DNA of 64,000 bases from Nocardioides sp. W7. Its GTDB lineage: Bacteria > Actinomycetota > Actinomycetes > Propionibacteriales > Nocardioidaceae. Shown piece by piece: positions 43,496 to 53,143 of this stretch (position 1 is the first letter of the stretch; every line of letters starts with the position of its first letter). The translations under genes were made by a program, and so were the position numbers. The stretch covers positions 4,464,001 to 4,528,000 of the forward strand of contig NZ_CP095078.1 in the NCBI RefSeq assembly GCF_022919075.1, given 5' to 3'. The notes beneath the pieces were generated by a model. That model saw only the letters and a program-made list of their open reading frames with translations, had not been told where the DNA came from and ran no database searches.

Positions 43496-44740
43496 CTACG
43501 TTCGTCGGTGGAAGCGGACGCCGCCGTCGGGGAGTCGTCCTGAGGTGTAGGTCGGGTCGTGGGCTCGGTGGTGATGGTGGGAGCAGAGCAGCATCCCGTC
43601 GGCGAGGTCGGTGCGGCCGCCGGCGGCCCAGGGAGTGCCGGCGTGATGCGCCTCGCACCACGGCGCCGGGACCCGGCAGCCCTCGGCTCGGCACTCGCGA
43701 TCGGTCAGGGCCAGGGCGCGGCGTTGGGCGCGGGTGAAGAGGCGTTGGGAGCGGCCGAGGTCGAGGACCTCGCCCTTCCCGCCGAGGACGGCCGGGACGA
43801 GGTGGGCGGTGCAGGCCAGGCGACGGGCTTCGTCGGCGGTGATCCGGTCGGCCGAGTCGCCCGGTGCCGGGTTGCCGAGGGTGGCGGTGCCGAGCTCGGC
43901 GCGGAGCGACTCCAGCGACATGGTCACGACGAGGGTGGTGGCGTCGCCGCCGTGGATGGGGAGCCGGGTCGGGTCGAGGGTCTCCAGGAGTTGGCAGAAC
44001 GCGCGGGCGGTCTTGCGGCCGTGGGGAGTCCGCGGTGCTTGGGCCGGTTCCGGGTCGGCGTCGTCGCGGCGAGGGTTGGTGAAGGCGTGCAGGTACGTCG
44101 CGAGCCGAGCCGCGGACGCGTCCGGGATCAGTCCGGTGATGCGGGTGGTCCCGTCGCCCATCGGCCGCAGTCCGAGGCGCATCCGCTGGTGGGCGGAGGC
44201 TTCGAGGTCGGCCAGGTGGCGGGCCTCGACGCCCTCGGCGATCTCCGGGGCGACGACGTCGAGGATCCGGCAACCCAGGCGCCCCAGCTCGACCGGGTCG
44301 AAACGCGCGGCATACCCCACCAACGCGGCCTCCGCCCGGTCGACCACAAAGGGGTCGACCTCGGCCGGCAGCTCGGCAAGAGACACCGCGATCGCCCGGG
44401 CCTGCGCGAGGTTCACCTCACCCTCACGCACCGCAGCAGCCAGCACCGGGCGGTCGGCCAACACCAACGCGAGGCGAAGATCCGCAGCACAGTCACCACG
44501 ACGACGCCGCGTCGCGGCCGCCACCCACGCCCCGACGTCCCGCGCACCCGACTCCTCGGCCACGTCAGAAGCGTCGGCGGTGACCCGCAGTCGCAGCTCG
44601 CCCACCCGGGTCTCGATCGCGGCCAGCTCGACCAGGGCGGCGGCCTTGTCGGTGGTGGTCATGAACGCCGGGTTCACGTCAGCGACCGACTTCAGGGCAC
44701 CGTCAATGACCTGGGCGGCGACCCGGATCGGGTGGTCCAT
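43496..44740 (-). CDS. DUF222/HNH endonuclease (13E12-repeat family)
   Basis: This is a 414-aa protein with an N-terminal DUF222 region (DKAAALVELAAIETRVGELRLRVTADASDVAEESGARDVGAWVAAATR) and a C-terminal HNH nuclease domain (CRAEGCRVPAPWCEAHHAGTPWAAGGRTDLADGMLLCSHHHHRAHDP). This matches the multicopy 13E12 family of actinobacteria. ATG at 44740 is chosen because GGAGG lies 6 bases upstream. A canonical SOS box at 44792-44807 is 51 bp upstream, so LexA probably represses it until DNA damage. Confidence 0.93.
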   Translation of the reverse strand: MDHPIRVAAQVIDGALKSVADVNPAFMTTTDKAAALVELAAIETRVGELRLRVTADASDVAEESGARDVGAWVAAATRRRRGDCAADLRLALVLADRPVLAAAVREGEVNLAQARAIAVSLAELPAEVDPFVVDRAEAALVGYAARFDPVELGRLGCRILDVVAPEIAEGVEARHLADLEASAHQRMRLGLRPMGDGTTRITGLIPDASAARLATYLHAFTNPRRDDADPEPAQAPRTPHGRKTARAFCQLLETLDPTRLPIHGGDATTLVVTMSLESLRAELGTATLGNPAPGDSADRITADEARRLACTAHLVPAVLGGKGEVLDLGRSQRLFTRAQRRALALTDRECRAEGCRVPAPWCEAHHAGTPWAAGGRTDLADGMLLCSHHHHRAHDPTYTSGRLPDGGVRFHRRT

Positions 44741-44791
44741 GCGAGCCTCCGAGAGCTCCACAAACGCTGCGGAATGATGCCCCAATTCTAG

Positions 44792-44807
44792 TCGAACGCA
44801 CGTTCGA
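44792..44807. promoter_or_regulatory. LexA SOS box
   Basis: TCGAAC-GCAC-GTTCGA fits the actinobacterial LexA consensus TCGAAC-N4-GTTCGA without mismatch (even TCGAACG-CA-CGTTCGA, 7-bp arms). It lies 51 bp upstream of the DUF222/HNH start codon, where LexA would cover the promoter. Confidence 0.9.
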
Positions 44808-44971
44808 CCGCTTGGATCTTCCACAGGCCCTCGCACGCCGTCTTGCGCCGTCCTTGACCCGGCGTTCGAGTGGCATCGACGCACGCAATCTGCCGCTCGG
44901 CATCCTCACGAGAAGGTGCGTCATTGCGCCCGTTCAGGCCCTGCGCAGCGGGACGTCATTCCGGAGCATGG

Positions 44972-45024
44972 GCTCCCTGGCCTCAGGGAGCGGGACGACC
45001 CTGGCCGCAGGGAGCGGGACGACC
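44972..45024. repeat. 24-bp tandem duplication with overlapping hairpin
   Basis: Bases 44977-45000 and 45001-45024 are direct copies with one mismatch. GCTCCCTG (44972-44979) and CAGGGAGC (44984-44991) form an 8-bp stem with a 4-base loop, which could serve as the terminator of the SDR gene ending at 45108. Otherwise the 367-bp gap 44741-45107 holds the SOS box and no gene. Confidence 0.6.
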
Positions 45025-45107
45025 TACTGCACCTCCAGCAGCAGCCGGCTCTCGGTCGGTACGGCGAGGCTCGCACACGTCCGCGCCAAGAGCCGGTGCT
45101 GCACACC

Positions 45108-45845
45108 TCACCAGGGCTGGATGCCCTCGTCGTCGCGGAAGGTGCCGGTCGGTCCGCCGTCGGGCAGCGTCGCGAGCTCCAGGAAGATCGCGGCGCCCTG
45201 CTCAGGCGTACGGAACCCCTGGAAGCCGTTGAGGTCGGTGGCGACGTAGCCGGGGCAACCGGCGTTGATCAGGATGCCGGTGCCGGCGAGCTCCTTGGCG
45301 TACTGGATCGTGACGGCGTTGAGGTAGGACTTGGTCGGTGAGTACGCCGCCGAGATCGGGCCGACCGCCGCGGCCTGCGCGGTCTGCAGCGTCAGCGAGC
45401 CGACCGTGCTCGAGACGTTGACGATGCGCGGCGACGAGGCGCGGCGCAGCATCGGCAGCATCGCGTTGGTCACCCGGATGACGCCGATGACGTTGGTGTC
45501 GACGACCGCGAGGACCTGGTCGGGGCTGACCTTGGTGGGCTCCTGCGGCATCCCCCCGGTGATTGCGGCGTTGTTGACGAGGACGTCGAGCCCGCCCTGC
45601 GCTTCGAGCTGGGCGGCCGCGGCGGTGACGCTCGCGTCGTCGGTCACGTCGAGTGGTACGCCGAACACGTCGAGTCCGTCGGCCTGAAGCTTGCCCACGG
45701 CCTCCTCGCGCCGGCCCGTGTCTCGTGCGCCGACGCCAACGCGGTACCCGAGGCGGGCCAGGCCCGCGGCGATCTCGTAGCCGATGCCCTTGTTGGCGCC
45801 GGTGACCAACGCTGTCTTCTTGTTCTCGGTGCTGTTCTCTGCCAT
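45108..45845 (-). CDS. Short-chain dehydrogenase/reductase
   Basis: This is a 245-aa classical SDR with cofactor motif TGANKGIG (residues 15-22), the NNAAITGG motif, catalytic Ser in VNVSSTVGS and the Tyr-Lys pair in AAYSPTKSYLNA. YRVGVGARDTGR at the second strand suggests NADP preference. ATG at 45845 starts the family sequence (MAENSTENKKTALVTG). Divergent from a LysR regulator 70 bp away that probably controls it. The substrate is unknown. Confidence 0.93.
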   Translation of the reverse strand: MAENSTENKKTALVTGANKGIGYEIAAGLARLGYRVGVGARDTGRREEAVGKLQADGLDVFGVPLDVTDDASVTAAAAQLEAQGGLDVLVNNAAITGGMPQEPTKVSPDQVLAVVDTNVIGVIRVTNAMLPMLRRASSPRIVNVSSTVGSLTLQTAQAAAVGPISAAYSPTKSYLNAVTIQYAKELAGTGILINAGCPGYVATDLNGFQGFRTPEQGAAIFLELATLPDGGPTGTFRDDEGIQPW

Positions 45846-45915
45846 GCCACGATCATGTGCTCGCACCGGTGCATCGATCCAACACCGATCGGGTCGGGAC
45901 CGATACCGCCGCGGT

Positions 45916-46794
45916 ATGAGGCCAGGTGAGCCGCGTAACCTCGACGAGGTGGAGACCCGCGAGCTGCGCTACTTCGTCGCCGTCGCCGAGGAGTCGCACG
46001 TCGGCCGGGCCGCCACGCGTCTCGGGATGGCCCAGCCGCCGCTGTCGCGCGCGATCGCTCAGCTCGAGCGGCGCCTCGGCGCCGACCTGTTCGTACGCAC
46101 ACCGCGCGGCGTGACCCTCACCAGCGCCGGCGAGACCCTCCTGCGCGAGGGTCGGGCGGCGCTCGCCGCGGTCGAGGCGGCCGAGCGGCGTACCCGCCGG
46201 ACCGTCGAGGCGGCCGGCCGAGCCTCGGTGGTGCTCACCGCCAAGGCGGGTGCGTCGAGCGAGCTGATGGCCAAGCTGCTCGACGCCTATGCCGCCGAAC
46301 CCGATTCCGTCGACGTCGACGTGGTGCTGAGCGCGCCCGGGCACCAGGCCCCGATGCTGCGCGACGGGCGCGCCGATGTCGCGATCCTGCACCGGCCGTT
46401 CGACGACCTGAGCGGGTTCGACGTGGACACGCTGCTGGTCGAGGAGCAGGTCCTGATCCTGCCCGCCGGCCACCCGCTGAGCACCCTGACGTCGATGACC
46501 GTCGCCGAGGCGACCTCGATCCCCGACCTGCCGACGCCACGCTGGCCGCACCTCGACGGCACCTACCCCGCCGGGCCCGGCCCCGAGCTCCGCGACCTGA
46601 CGCAGGTGCTGCAGCTGGTGCGACTCGGCCGCACCGCGATCGTGCTGCCCGAGTCCGCCCGCGCCAACCTGCGCGACGGGCTGGCCGTCGTACCGCTCTC
46701 GGACGCCCCACGGGTCACGACCGTCATCGCCTGGCCACCGCACAGCACGTCGCCCGGCGTGGCCGGGCTGGTACGCACCGCAGCGCGTCTGTAG
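45916..46794 (+). CDS. LysR-family transcriptional regulator
   Basis: This is a 292-aa regulator. The helix-turn-helix VETRELRYFVAVAEESHVGRAATRLGMAQPPLSRAIAQLERRLGADLFVRTPRGVTLTSAGE is at about 12-73, and the remainder is a substrate-binding fold. ATG 45916 is used; GTG 45949 begins the conserved part and is possible. It is divergent from the SDR gene. A perfect palindrome GCACCGGTGC lies between them at 45863-45872. Confidence 0.93.
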   Translation: MRPGEPRNLDEVETRELRYFVAVAEESHVGRAATRLGMAQPPLSRAIAQLERRLGADLFVRTPRGVTLTSAGETLLREGRAALAAVEAAERRTRRTVEAAGRASVVLTAKAGASSELMAKLLDAYAAEPDSVDVDVVLSAPGHQAPMLRDGRADVAILHRPFDDLSGFDVDTLLVEEQVLILPAGHPLSTLTSMTVAEATSIPDLPTPRWPHLDGTYPAGPGPELRDLTQVLQLVRLGRTAIVLPESARANLRDGLAVVPLSDAPRVTTVIAWPPHSTSPGVAGLVRTAARL

Positions 46795-46849
46795 GAAGTC
46801 CCCACCGGCCGACCACCTCGGTGCTCGCCGGTGACAGCTGATCGGGACA

Positions 46850-46880
46850 GGCGGGTGGCCCGCCGAACGGGCCACCCGCC
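46850..46880. terminator. Bidirectional terminator between LysR and glycosidase genes
   Basis: A perfect 13-bp GC-rich stem (46850-46862 with 46868-46880) and CCGAA loop sit between the converging stops at 46794 and 46890. It serves both transcripts. Confidence 0.8.
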
Positions 46881-46889
46881 ACCTCCGGG

Positions 46890-49800
46890 CTAACGGATCC
46901 TGATCGTGTACGTCGTCGTCCTGCCGCCGGCCTTCACGACGATCCTCGCCGCGCCCTTCCGCTTGGCCAGGATCCGGCCGGCGGCGTCGATCTCGGCGAC
47001 CCCGGTGGCCGACGACCGGTACGTGACCTTGACGCCGGTCGCGTTCGCCGGGGCGTACCTGCCGGTGACGTAGACCGACTGGCCCACCTTCATCGACTTC
47101 GGTACGACGGCGCGGACCCTACTGACCTTCGCCTTCGACCGCGTCCCGACGACCGTCACCTTGATGCGCGCCGACAGCTTCGTGCCGGACGCACCGGGTC
47201 GCACGCTGATCGCGGTGATGGCCACCTTCCCGGTCCGCTTCGCCCGGACGACGCCCGTCGAGCTCACGGTCGCGACCTGGGGGTTGGACGACCTCCACAC
47301 CACTGCGCCGCCGTACGACGGACGACCCTCGCTGTAGTAGACGCCCTCCTCCAGGCGGAGCTTCCCTCCACTGACCAGTCGCAGCTGCGACTGGTTCAGC
47401 TTCACCTTCGTCACCACCGGCGTGACCTGCGCCGGGAGCAGCCCGGTCAGCGCCGCGCCGAGCTCGGACGTCGCCTGGTCGATCCGGGCCTGGCTCGCCG
47501 TCGGGTCACCCAGGACCTGGGCGGCGTCGACGAGCTCGGCCTGCAGCCTCGCCCACGAGACCGGGGTGAACCGGTCGCCGGTGTTCGACAGTGCCTTCGC
47601 CTGGTCGTACACCGACCGCAGGACCGTCTTGTCGGGCGCCGCGGGCGGCTTCACCGTCAGGCCGTCCAGCGCGGACTGCAGCCCGATGGTGGCCTCGTCG
47701 AGCTGGGACTGCGTCTTGTCGGCCCGGGCCTCGTGGACGGCCTGCGCCGCGGCCAGTGCCTCGCGCAACGCGCTCGCCGACGCCTCGGTGTACTCGTCCA
47801 GGTCGAGTGCCACCTCCTGGGCCGCGGCGATCAGGGTCGCCAGCGCCGTCGGGTCACCCCGTCGCTCGAGCGCCGCCACGGCCTCGTTCACCGCTTCGGT
47901 GGCGGCATCGATCTGCGCCTGGGCGAACTCCGTGCCGTCGTACACCGCCTGGGCGCCGGTCGCGCCCTCGATGACGCCGGTCAGCACGCCCCAGGTCGAC
48001 GTCGTGTAGTCCTCGGCCGAGAGCTCGGACACCTGGGTCAGGGCCTCTCCCAAGGCCGACTTGTCGGCCGCCACCACGACGTAGTCGAGCGTCGCGCTGG
48101 CCCGGTTCCCGGCGTTGTCCACCACGGTCTGGGTGATCGTGTGCGCGCCGGGCGCCGTCGAGTAGCCCCTCTGGACACACGACGCCACGCCGGAGGTCGC
48201 GTCGGTGCCCAGGCACACCGGCTCGTCGGGCACCTCACCCTCCTGGACCACCCCGGCCGGCCACTCGCCGAAGGCCGGCACCGGCTTGGTGCCGTCGACC
48301 TTCACGGTGAGCGACTGCTCGACGGACCTGTTCGACGAGGCGTCCGTGGCGGTGTACCGCAGCACGTGGGTGCCGTCGGAGTCGACCGGCACCGGTGCCG
48401 TGTACGGCGCACTCGGCTCGTCGTCCAGCGCGACCTCCACCGAGGGCGAGGGGTCGACGTCGTCCACGGCCCGGACGAGCAGCGTCGTCGGCTCGGTGAT
48501 CCACCCGTTGTTGCCGTACGCCGTCGTCTCGGCCGGTGCTGCCGACACGGTCGGAGCCCGGTCGTCGGCCGCCGGGGCGGCCGCGTCGGAGACCCACAGG
48601 TCGGTCAGCGACGGATCGTAGTAGCCGTCCTCGGGACCGTCGTAGAGGTACTTGACGCTCACCTTCCCGTCGCCGTCGACGTCGAGCGCGGCCGGATCGT
48701 CCACCAGCACCTGGTAGTTGGACAGCGTGTTGCCGACGACGCCCTCGTTCGGCATCAGGTACCTCACCTGGCGGACGAGGACGTCGTCGACCAGGATCTT
48801 GTAGAGCTTGGGTCGGGTCTGCACCACCCCGACGGTGCTCGCGGCCGAGGTGTCCGCGGTCTCCCGCATGCTCAGCACGAAGGGCTCGCCGGTGGTCACG
48901 TCGACGTCCACGCTGTACCAGCTGCCGTCGCGCGCCCAGGTGAAGCGGCGCGTCAGGCCGCCCTCGGTGTTCGTGCCGCCCACCGGGATGGTGGAGCGGT
49001 AGTCCCATCGCAGGTTGTGTGCCAGCTCCGTCGGGCCGGGCTGCACGTTCGCCGGGGCATTGCCCGTCGTGCCCGAGCCGCCGTCCCCGAAGTCGACGAA
49101 GTCGGTCGTCCCGGTGATCGCAGCCGCGCCGGTGGTGTTCCAGCCCTGGCCCTTCGGTCCGTACCACTTCATCCGGGTGCCGCTCGTCGCGGTCGCCAGC
49201 ACCGAGCCGCGGTCGACGAAGTCGACGGTCGCCGACTGCATCATCGGCAACCAGTACTCCCCGCCGCCGTGCACCGTGACCTCGACCTGCCGCGACCCGC
49301 CGGGCGGGATCGTCACCAGCTCCGAGGGCGCGCCCGCTTCGAGCACCCGGGCCACCGACCGTGCCGCCAGCTGCCCGGTCACCGCTGTCTCGGCGTTGTT
49401 GCGGACCGTCGCGGTGACCGTCCACCGCCCGGTCTTCGGGTAGGCACCGACGCGCTCGCCGACGACGACCGAGTCGACCGTGACATCGGCGGCGACGCGC
49501 AGGAAGGCGGTCGTCGGGACGGAGAAGGTCCGCTGCCGGTCGCCGTACGAGACCGTCACCTCGGCGTCGGCGTCGTACGACGCGCCGTTGCGCGCCCCCT
49601 GCGGCACCGCGAGGGTGAACGGGAGCTCGGTGGTCTCCCCCACCGCCACCGGTCCGCCGGTCAGCGTCATCGGCTCCGCGAGCCCCGGCACGCTCACGAC
49701 GGCCGAGATCGAGTCGATCCGTGAGCCACCGGTGTTCTCGACCTTCACGACGCCCGGGGCGCTGTCGCCCGGGCTCACCGTGCCGATGCGGGGCAGGGCG

Positions 49801-52800
49801 ACGGCCGCGGGAGGCGACGCGACGGCGAACGAGTACTCGCCCGGCTGCAGCCGCACCACGGTCTCGCCGGCGGCCTCGTCGACCGACACGTCCAGCACGC
49901 CGGAGGCCGACTCGCTGAGCGGCTCACCGGACACCGTCGCGTCCGACGGCTCGATGGTCGGCAGGTGGACCTGCGCCACCGTGGTGGCGGGCACCAGGAC
50001 GTCCAGCGCGTAGACCTGGCGGTCCCGCGCGTCGATGTCCACCTGGATCTTCCCGCCGACGCTGTGGACCTTCGCGCCCACGGTCTTCAGCGTGCCGAGC
50101 TGCGGCCGTACGGCGAACTCGGCGAACCCCGGCTTGATCGGCTGGATGCCGGCGGCGTAGCGGCTCATCATGGTCAGCGGCCCGCCGGTCCAGGCGTGGT
50201 TGAAGGTGCCGGCGTCATCCTGCTCGGGGCCGGCGAAGAACTCCCAGAGCGTGGAGTGCTCGGGGTCGTTGACCATCGGGGCGTAGCGGTCCTTCATCCG
50301 CGCGACCGCGTCGTCCGGGTAGCCCATGAGGTACAGCGCCTCGAGCACGTACTTGTCCATGTAGGGGCTGGACTTCTTGACGTTGACGAGCACGTCACGG
50401 ATCTGCTCGTACTGGGCCGGGTCCGCCAGGCCGGCGTACACCGCCAGCGCGTTCGCGCGGTCGTCGGCGCGTCCGTCACCCGTGGACTCGTAGTAGCCCT
50501 TGCCCTCCACCCAGAGCTTGTCGAGGTTGTCCCGGATCGAGTCCGCACGTCCCTGCATCCAGGTGATCGCGGCGTCGTCCGCCGGCACGCCGAGCGTCCG
50601 GGCCGACTTCATCGTGGACTGGAGGGCGATGTAGTACCACAGGGTGTCGATCAGGCGACCGTCCTCGTTGTAGCCCCAGTCGTGCCAGTGCCACGTGCCG
50701 CCACGGTCGTGCTTGAGCAGGCCGTCGGTCGCCATGTTGTAGGTCCGCAGGTAGGCCACGGAAGGCAGGTAGGTCTCCTCCAGCGCCGTGGCGTCCCCGG
50801 AGTACTCGTAGTACATCCAGAAGCTCATCACCGCGGCCAGGGACTGGGCGGGCAGCTCCGAGAAGCTCGCCGCGGGCGCCTGGGTCGGGATCAGGTCGCC
50901 GTTGCGGAAGCCCATCAGGTTCGTGATGCCCTTGCGGGCCAGGTCCGCGGCCGCGGGGTCGAGGGCGTAGAAGGCCTCCTCGAGCTCGTTCGTCGCGTCG
51001 CCCCACCACTGCGACCGCTCCCGGTCCGGGCAGTCCATGTAGGAGTCGCGCATCGTCACGTAGAGGGTGTCGCGCGCCATCGTCCAGAGCTTGTTGAGGT
51101 ACTCGTCGTCGGAGGTGAACGAGCCGTCGAACTCGCTGGCGTAGCCGGAGAGGCGGTAGCCGAACTCCTCGACCTGCACTCCGGGCTGGGCGGTGACGAA
51201 CAGCTTGTCGCCGTTCATCCACACCAGGGACTCGTAGTCCTGGGCACCCGCCTTGGTGACGTACTCGGCCTGGACGGCCTGCTCGATCCCGGAGCCCCGC
51301 ACGGTGGCACGGTCGGTCTTGAGCCCGACGGTCTTGCCGGCCTGGGTGTCCGGGCCGAGCTTCACGTACGGCGTGAGCTGGTGGTTGACCGGCATCCGGA
51401 CCTCGTACTGCGTGACGCCACCGCTGGTGCTGACCTTGACCTTCGGGTCGGTGACCGCGAACGTCGTGAACTCCTCGTCGTACTTCAGCAGCGGGATCGG
51501 GCGGTCGACCAGGAGGTTCCACGGCGAGCTGCCCTCGTTGCCGGAGGTCACCGCCACCGGCCAGGTCGAGTCGTCGAAGTCCGTCTGCTTCCAGTTCGCC
51601 CAACCGGTGAGCTCGGCCCGGGCGTCGTAGCGGACGTTGGGCTCGGCGAGCCGGTAGTTGGTGTCCACCGCCATCGAGCCGTAGGCGTCGACCTGCTGCG
51701 CCTTCCAGGTGTCGTTCGAGCGCAGGTCGAGGTCCGGGGCCTCGAAGAACAAGCCGGCCCGGCCGGCGTACGGGCCGGCGTACCCGCCGCGCCCGTAGGA
51801 GACCGCGAGGATCGAGACGGTGTTCTCCCCGTCCTCCAGGTAGGGCCGCAGGTCGACGTTGTCGACGTAGGAGTCGTCCCGGTTGGGGCCTCGCTTCACT
51901 CCACCCTCGAAGACCACCAGCTCCTCGTTCACGTAGAGCCAGTACTTGGTCTCGACGGAGATCCGCGCGTTCACCGTCTCCGGCAGCTCCGAGACGTCGT
52001 CGACGGTGAAGGTCTTGCGGAAGGCGGCCCAGTTGTTGACCGAGGAGGCGTCCGAGGTCCAGATCCAGTAGGCGTCGTCCGGTGAGTCCGGCACGGTGCA
52101 GACACTGACGATCTCCAGGCCCTCGTAGCCGGCGGCGGTGGCGCCGCTCGTGCCGATCGCCCGGTCCTCGAAGTCGTCTGCGTAGAGGTACTTGCCCGTG
52201 TCGAGCTGACGGACGACCAGGTTGTCCAGGGTCCCGGTCTCGGACCCGGAGACCCGGATGCCGATCGTCCCGGAGACCGGGAGCCAGGGGCGGGAGTACT
52301 GCGCCACCTGGACGCCGTCGATCGAGACGGTGACCTGCTGGCCGCTCACGGCGATTCGGAAGTGGAAGGGCGCACCGGGCGTGATCGTGCCGGCGGGCAG
52401 CGTGAGGGTGCCGTCGGCCGCCCAGCCCCCGTTGTTGAGCCGGAGCGGGCCGAGCGTGTTCTGCCCGCCCGCGAACTGGAGGGACGGGCCGTTGTTGGCG
52501 TTCTGCCGGAAGGACACCGCGAGGGTGTTCGGCGTGGTGGCGTCGCCCTCGAGCGAGTAGTTGGTCCACTCCGACGCACGGGCCGGTGCGAGGTGGCCGC
52601 CTGAGTACGTCTCAGCGCCCGTGCTCCCGGCGGCCGGCAGGTCCAGCAGCACGACCTTGTCGGTCCCGCTGTCCAGTGCGGCCTCGCAGACCCGGGGCGG
52701 CGCAGCCTGGGCCGGAGCGACGATCCCCACGGCCCCGCCGACGGCGACGAGGCCGCCGAGGCCGAGCGCCAGGACGATCAGGCCGGCGATCCGCGATCGC

Positions 52801-52862
52801 AGCCCCAGTGCGGTCAGTACCGCCGCTGCGAGCCTGTTGCCGTGCGCCAGAAGTCGTGTCAC
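46890..52862 (-). CDS. Giant secreted GH78-type glycosidase (alpha-L-rhamnosidase-like) with NEW3, FIVAR and Big2 domains
   Basis: This 1990-aa secreted enzyme uses GTG 52862 as start: GGGGAAG lies just upstream, and starting there leaves the LacI-type operator outside the gene; GTG 52928 is the alternative. A signal peptide ends near AQAA-PP. A lectin-like N-terminal region (about 35-190) precedes rhamnosidase beta-sandwich domains and an (alpha/alpha)6 barrel with MRDSYMDCPDRERSQWWGDATNE near 600-620 (GH78: DCPxR...W.GD), WHWHDWGYN and FNHAWTGGP. A NEW3-type domain begins near 1027. Later come Ig-like segments, three FIVAR-type helical repeats near 1600, 1670 and 1740, and two Big2-like domains (residues 1820-1990) ending TTYTIRIR. 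Probable role: release of rhamnose or a related sugar from plant or microbial polysaccharide. Confidence 0.82.
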   Translation of the reverse strand: MTRLLAHGNRLAAAVLTALGLRSRIAGLIVLALGLGGLVAVGGAVGIVAPAQAAPPRVCEAALDSGTDKVVLLDLPAAGSTGAETYSGGHLAPARASEWTNYSLEGDATTPNTLAVSFRQNANNGPSLQFAGGQNTLGPLRLNNGGWAADGTLTLPAGTITPGAPFHFRIAVSGQQVTVSIDGVQVAQYSRPWLPVSGTIGIRVSGSETGTLDNLVVRQLDTGKYLYADDFEDRAIGTSGATAAGYEGLEIVSVCTVPDSPDDAYWIWTSDASSVNNWAAFRKTFTVDDVSELPETVNARISVETKYWLYVNEELVVFEGGVKRGPNRDDSYVDNVDLRPYLEDGENTVSILAVSYGRGGYAGPYAGRAGLFFEAPDLDLRSNDTWKAQQVDAYGSMAVDTNYRLAEPNVRYDARAELTGWANWKQTDFDDSTWPVAVTSGNEGSSPWNLLVDRPIPLLKYDEEFTTFAVTDPKVKVSTSGGVTQYEVRMPVNHQLTPYVKLGPDTQAGKTVGLKTDRATVRGSGIEQAVQAEYVTKAGAQDYESLVWMNGDKLFVTAQPGVQVEEFGYRLSGYASEFDGSFTSDDEYLNKLWTMARDTLYVTMRDSYMDCPDRERSQWWGDATNELEEAFYALDPAAADLARKGITNLMGFRNGDLIPTQAPAASFSELPAQSLAAVMSFWMYYEYSGDATALEETYLPSVAYLRTYNMATDGLLKHDRGGTWHWHDWGYNEDGRLIDTLWYYIALQSTMKSARTLGVPADDAAITWMQGRADSIRDNLDKLWVEGKGYYESTGDGRADDRANALAVYAGLADPAQYEQIRDVLVNVKKSSPYMDKYVLEALYLMGYPDDAVARMKDRYAPMVNDPEHSTLWEFFAGPEQDDAGTFNHAWTGGPLTMMSRYAAGIQPIKPGFAEFAVRPQLGTLKTVGAKVHSVGGKIQVDIDARDRQVYALDVLVPATTVAQVHLPTIEPSDATVSGEPLSESASGVLDVSVDEAAGETVVRLQPGEYSFAVASPPAAVALPRIGTVSPGDSAPGVVKVENTGGSRIDSISAVVSVPGLAEPMTLTGGPVAVGETTELPFTLAVPQGARNGASYDADAEVTVSYGDRQRTFSVPTTAFLRVAADVTVDSVVVGERVGAYPKTGRWTVTATVRNNAETAVTGQLAARSVARVLEAGAPSELVTIPPGGSRQVEVTVHGGGEYWLPMMQSATVDFVDRGSVLATATSGTRMKWYGPKGQGWNTTGAAAITGTTDFVDFGDGGSGTTGNAPANVQPGPTELAHNLRWDYRSTIPVGGTNTEGGLTRRFTWARDGSWYSVDVDVTTGEPFVLSMRETADTSAASTVGVVQTRPKLYKILVDDVLVRQVRYLMPNEGVVGNTLSNYQVLVDDPAALDVDGDGKVSVKYLYDGPEDGYYDPSLTDLWVSDAAAPAADDRAPTVSAAPAETTAYGNNGWITEPTTLLVRAVDDVDPSPSVEVALDDEPSAPYTAPVPVDSDGTHVLRYTATDASSNRSVEQSLTVKVDGTKPVPAFGEWPAGVVQEGEVPDEPVCLGTDATSGVASCVQRGYSTAPGAHTITQTVVDNAGNRASATLDYVVVAADKSALGEALTQVSELSAEDYTTSTWGVLTGVIEGATGAQAVYDGTEFAQAQIDAATEAVNEAVAALERRGDPTALATLIAAAQEVALDLDEYTEASASALREALAAAQAVHEARADKTQSQLDEATIGLQSALDGLTVKPPAAPDKTVLRSVYDQAKALSNTGDRFTPVSWARLQAELVDAAQVLGDPTASQARIDQATSELGAALTGLLPAQVTPVVTKVKLNQSQLRLVSGGKLRLEEGVYYSEGRPSYGGAVVWRSSNPQVATVSSTGVVRAKRTGKVAITAISVRPGASGTKLSARIKVTVVGTRSKAKVSRVRAVVPKSMKVGQSVYVTGRYAPANATGVKVTYRSSATGVAEIDAAGRILAKRKGAARIVVKAGGRTTTYTIRIR

Positions 52863-52933
52863 TGCTTCCCCATCCGTCGAGCCAGGAACGGCTGCCCGAT
52901 CAGCCCCGTGCCGCGTGGCGACCGTCACGCGAT

Positions 52934-52947
52934 GTGAACCGTTTCAT
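52934..52947. promoter_or_regulatory. LacI-type operator, promoter-proximal copy
   Basis: GTGAACC-GTTTCAT is a near-perfect inverted repeat with a central CG, the form used by LacI/GalR repressors. It lies 72 bp upstream of the glycosidase GTG at 52862. Confidence 0.6.
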
Positions 52948-53143
52948 AGACACTGGCCCAGCGCTAGCAACCGGTCCCAGGTTGACCGGATGGCGTCACG
53001 ACGAGCCCATCGGCCATCGCCGTCACCGCCGTCACCGCCTCGGGGGTCAGCCCGTCGCGTCCTCGACGACTCAGTCCGTACGTCCAAGTTTCCGAGACCC
53101 GGGCCTGCCGGCGCTTCGCGAACGACAGTCCGCACGGCCGTCC

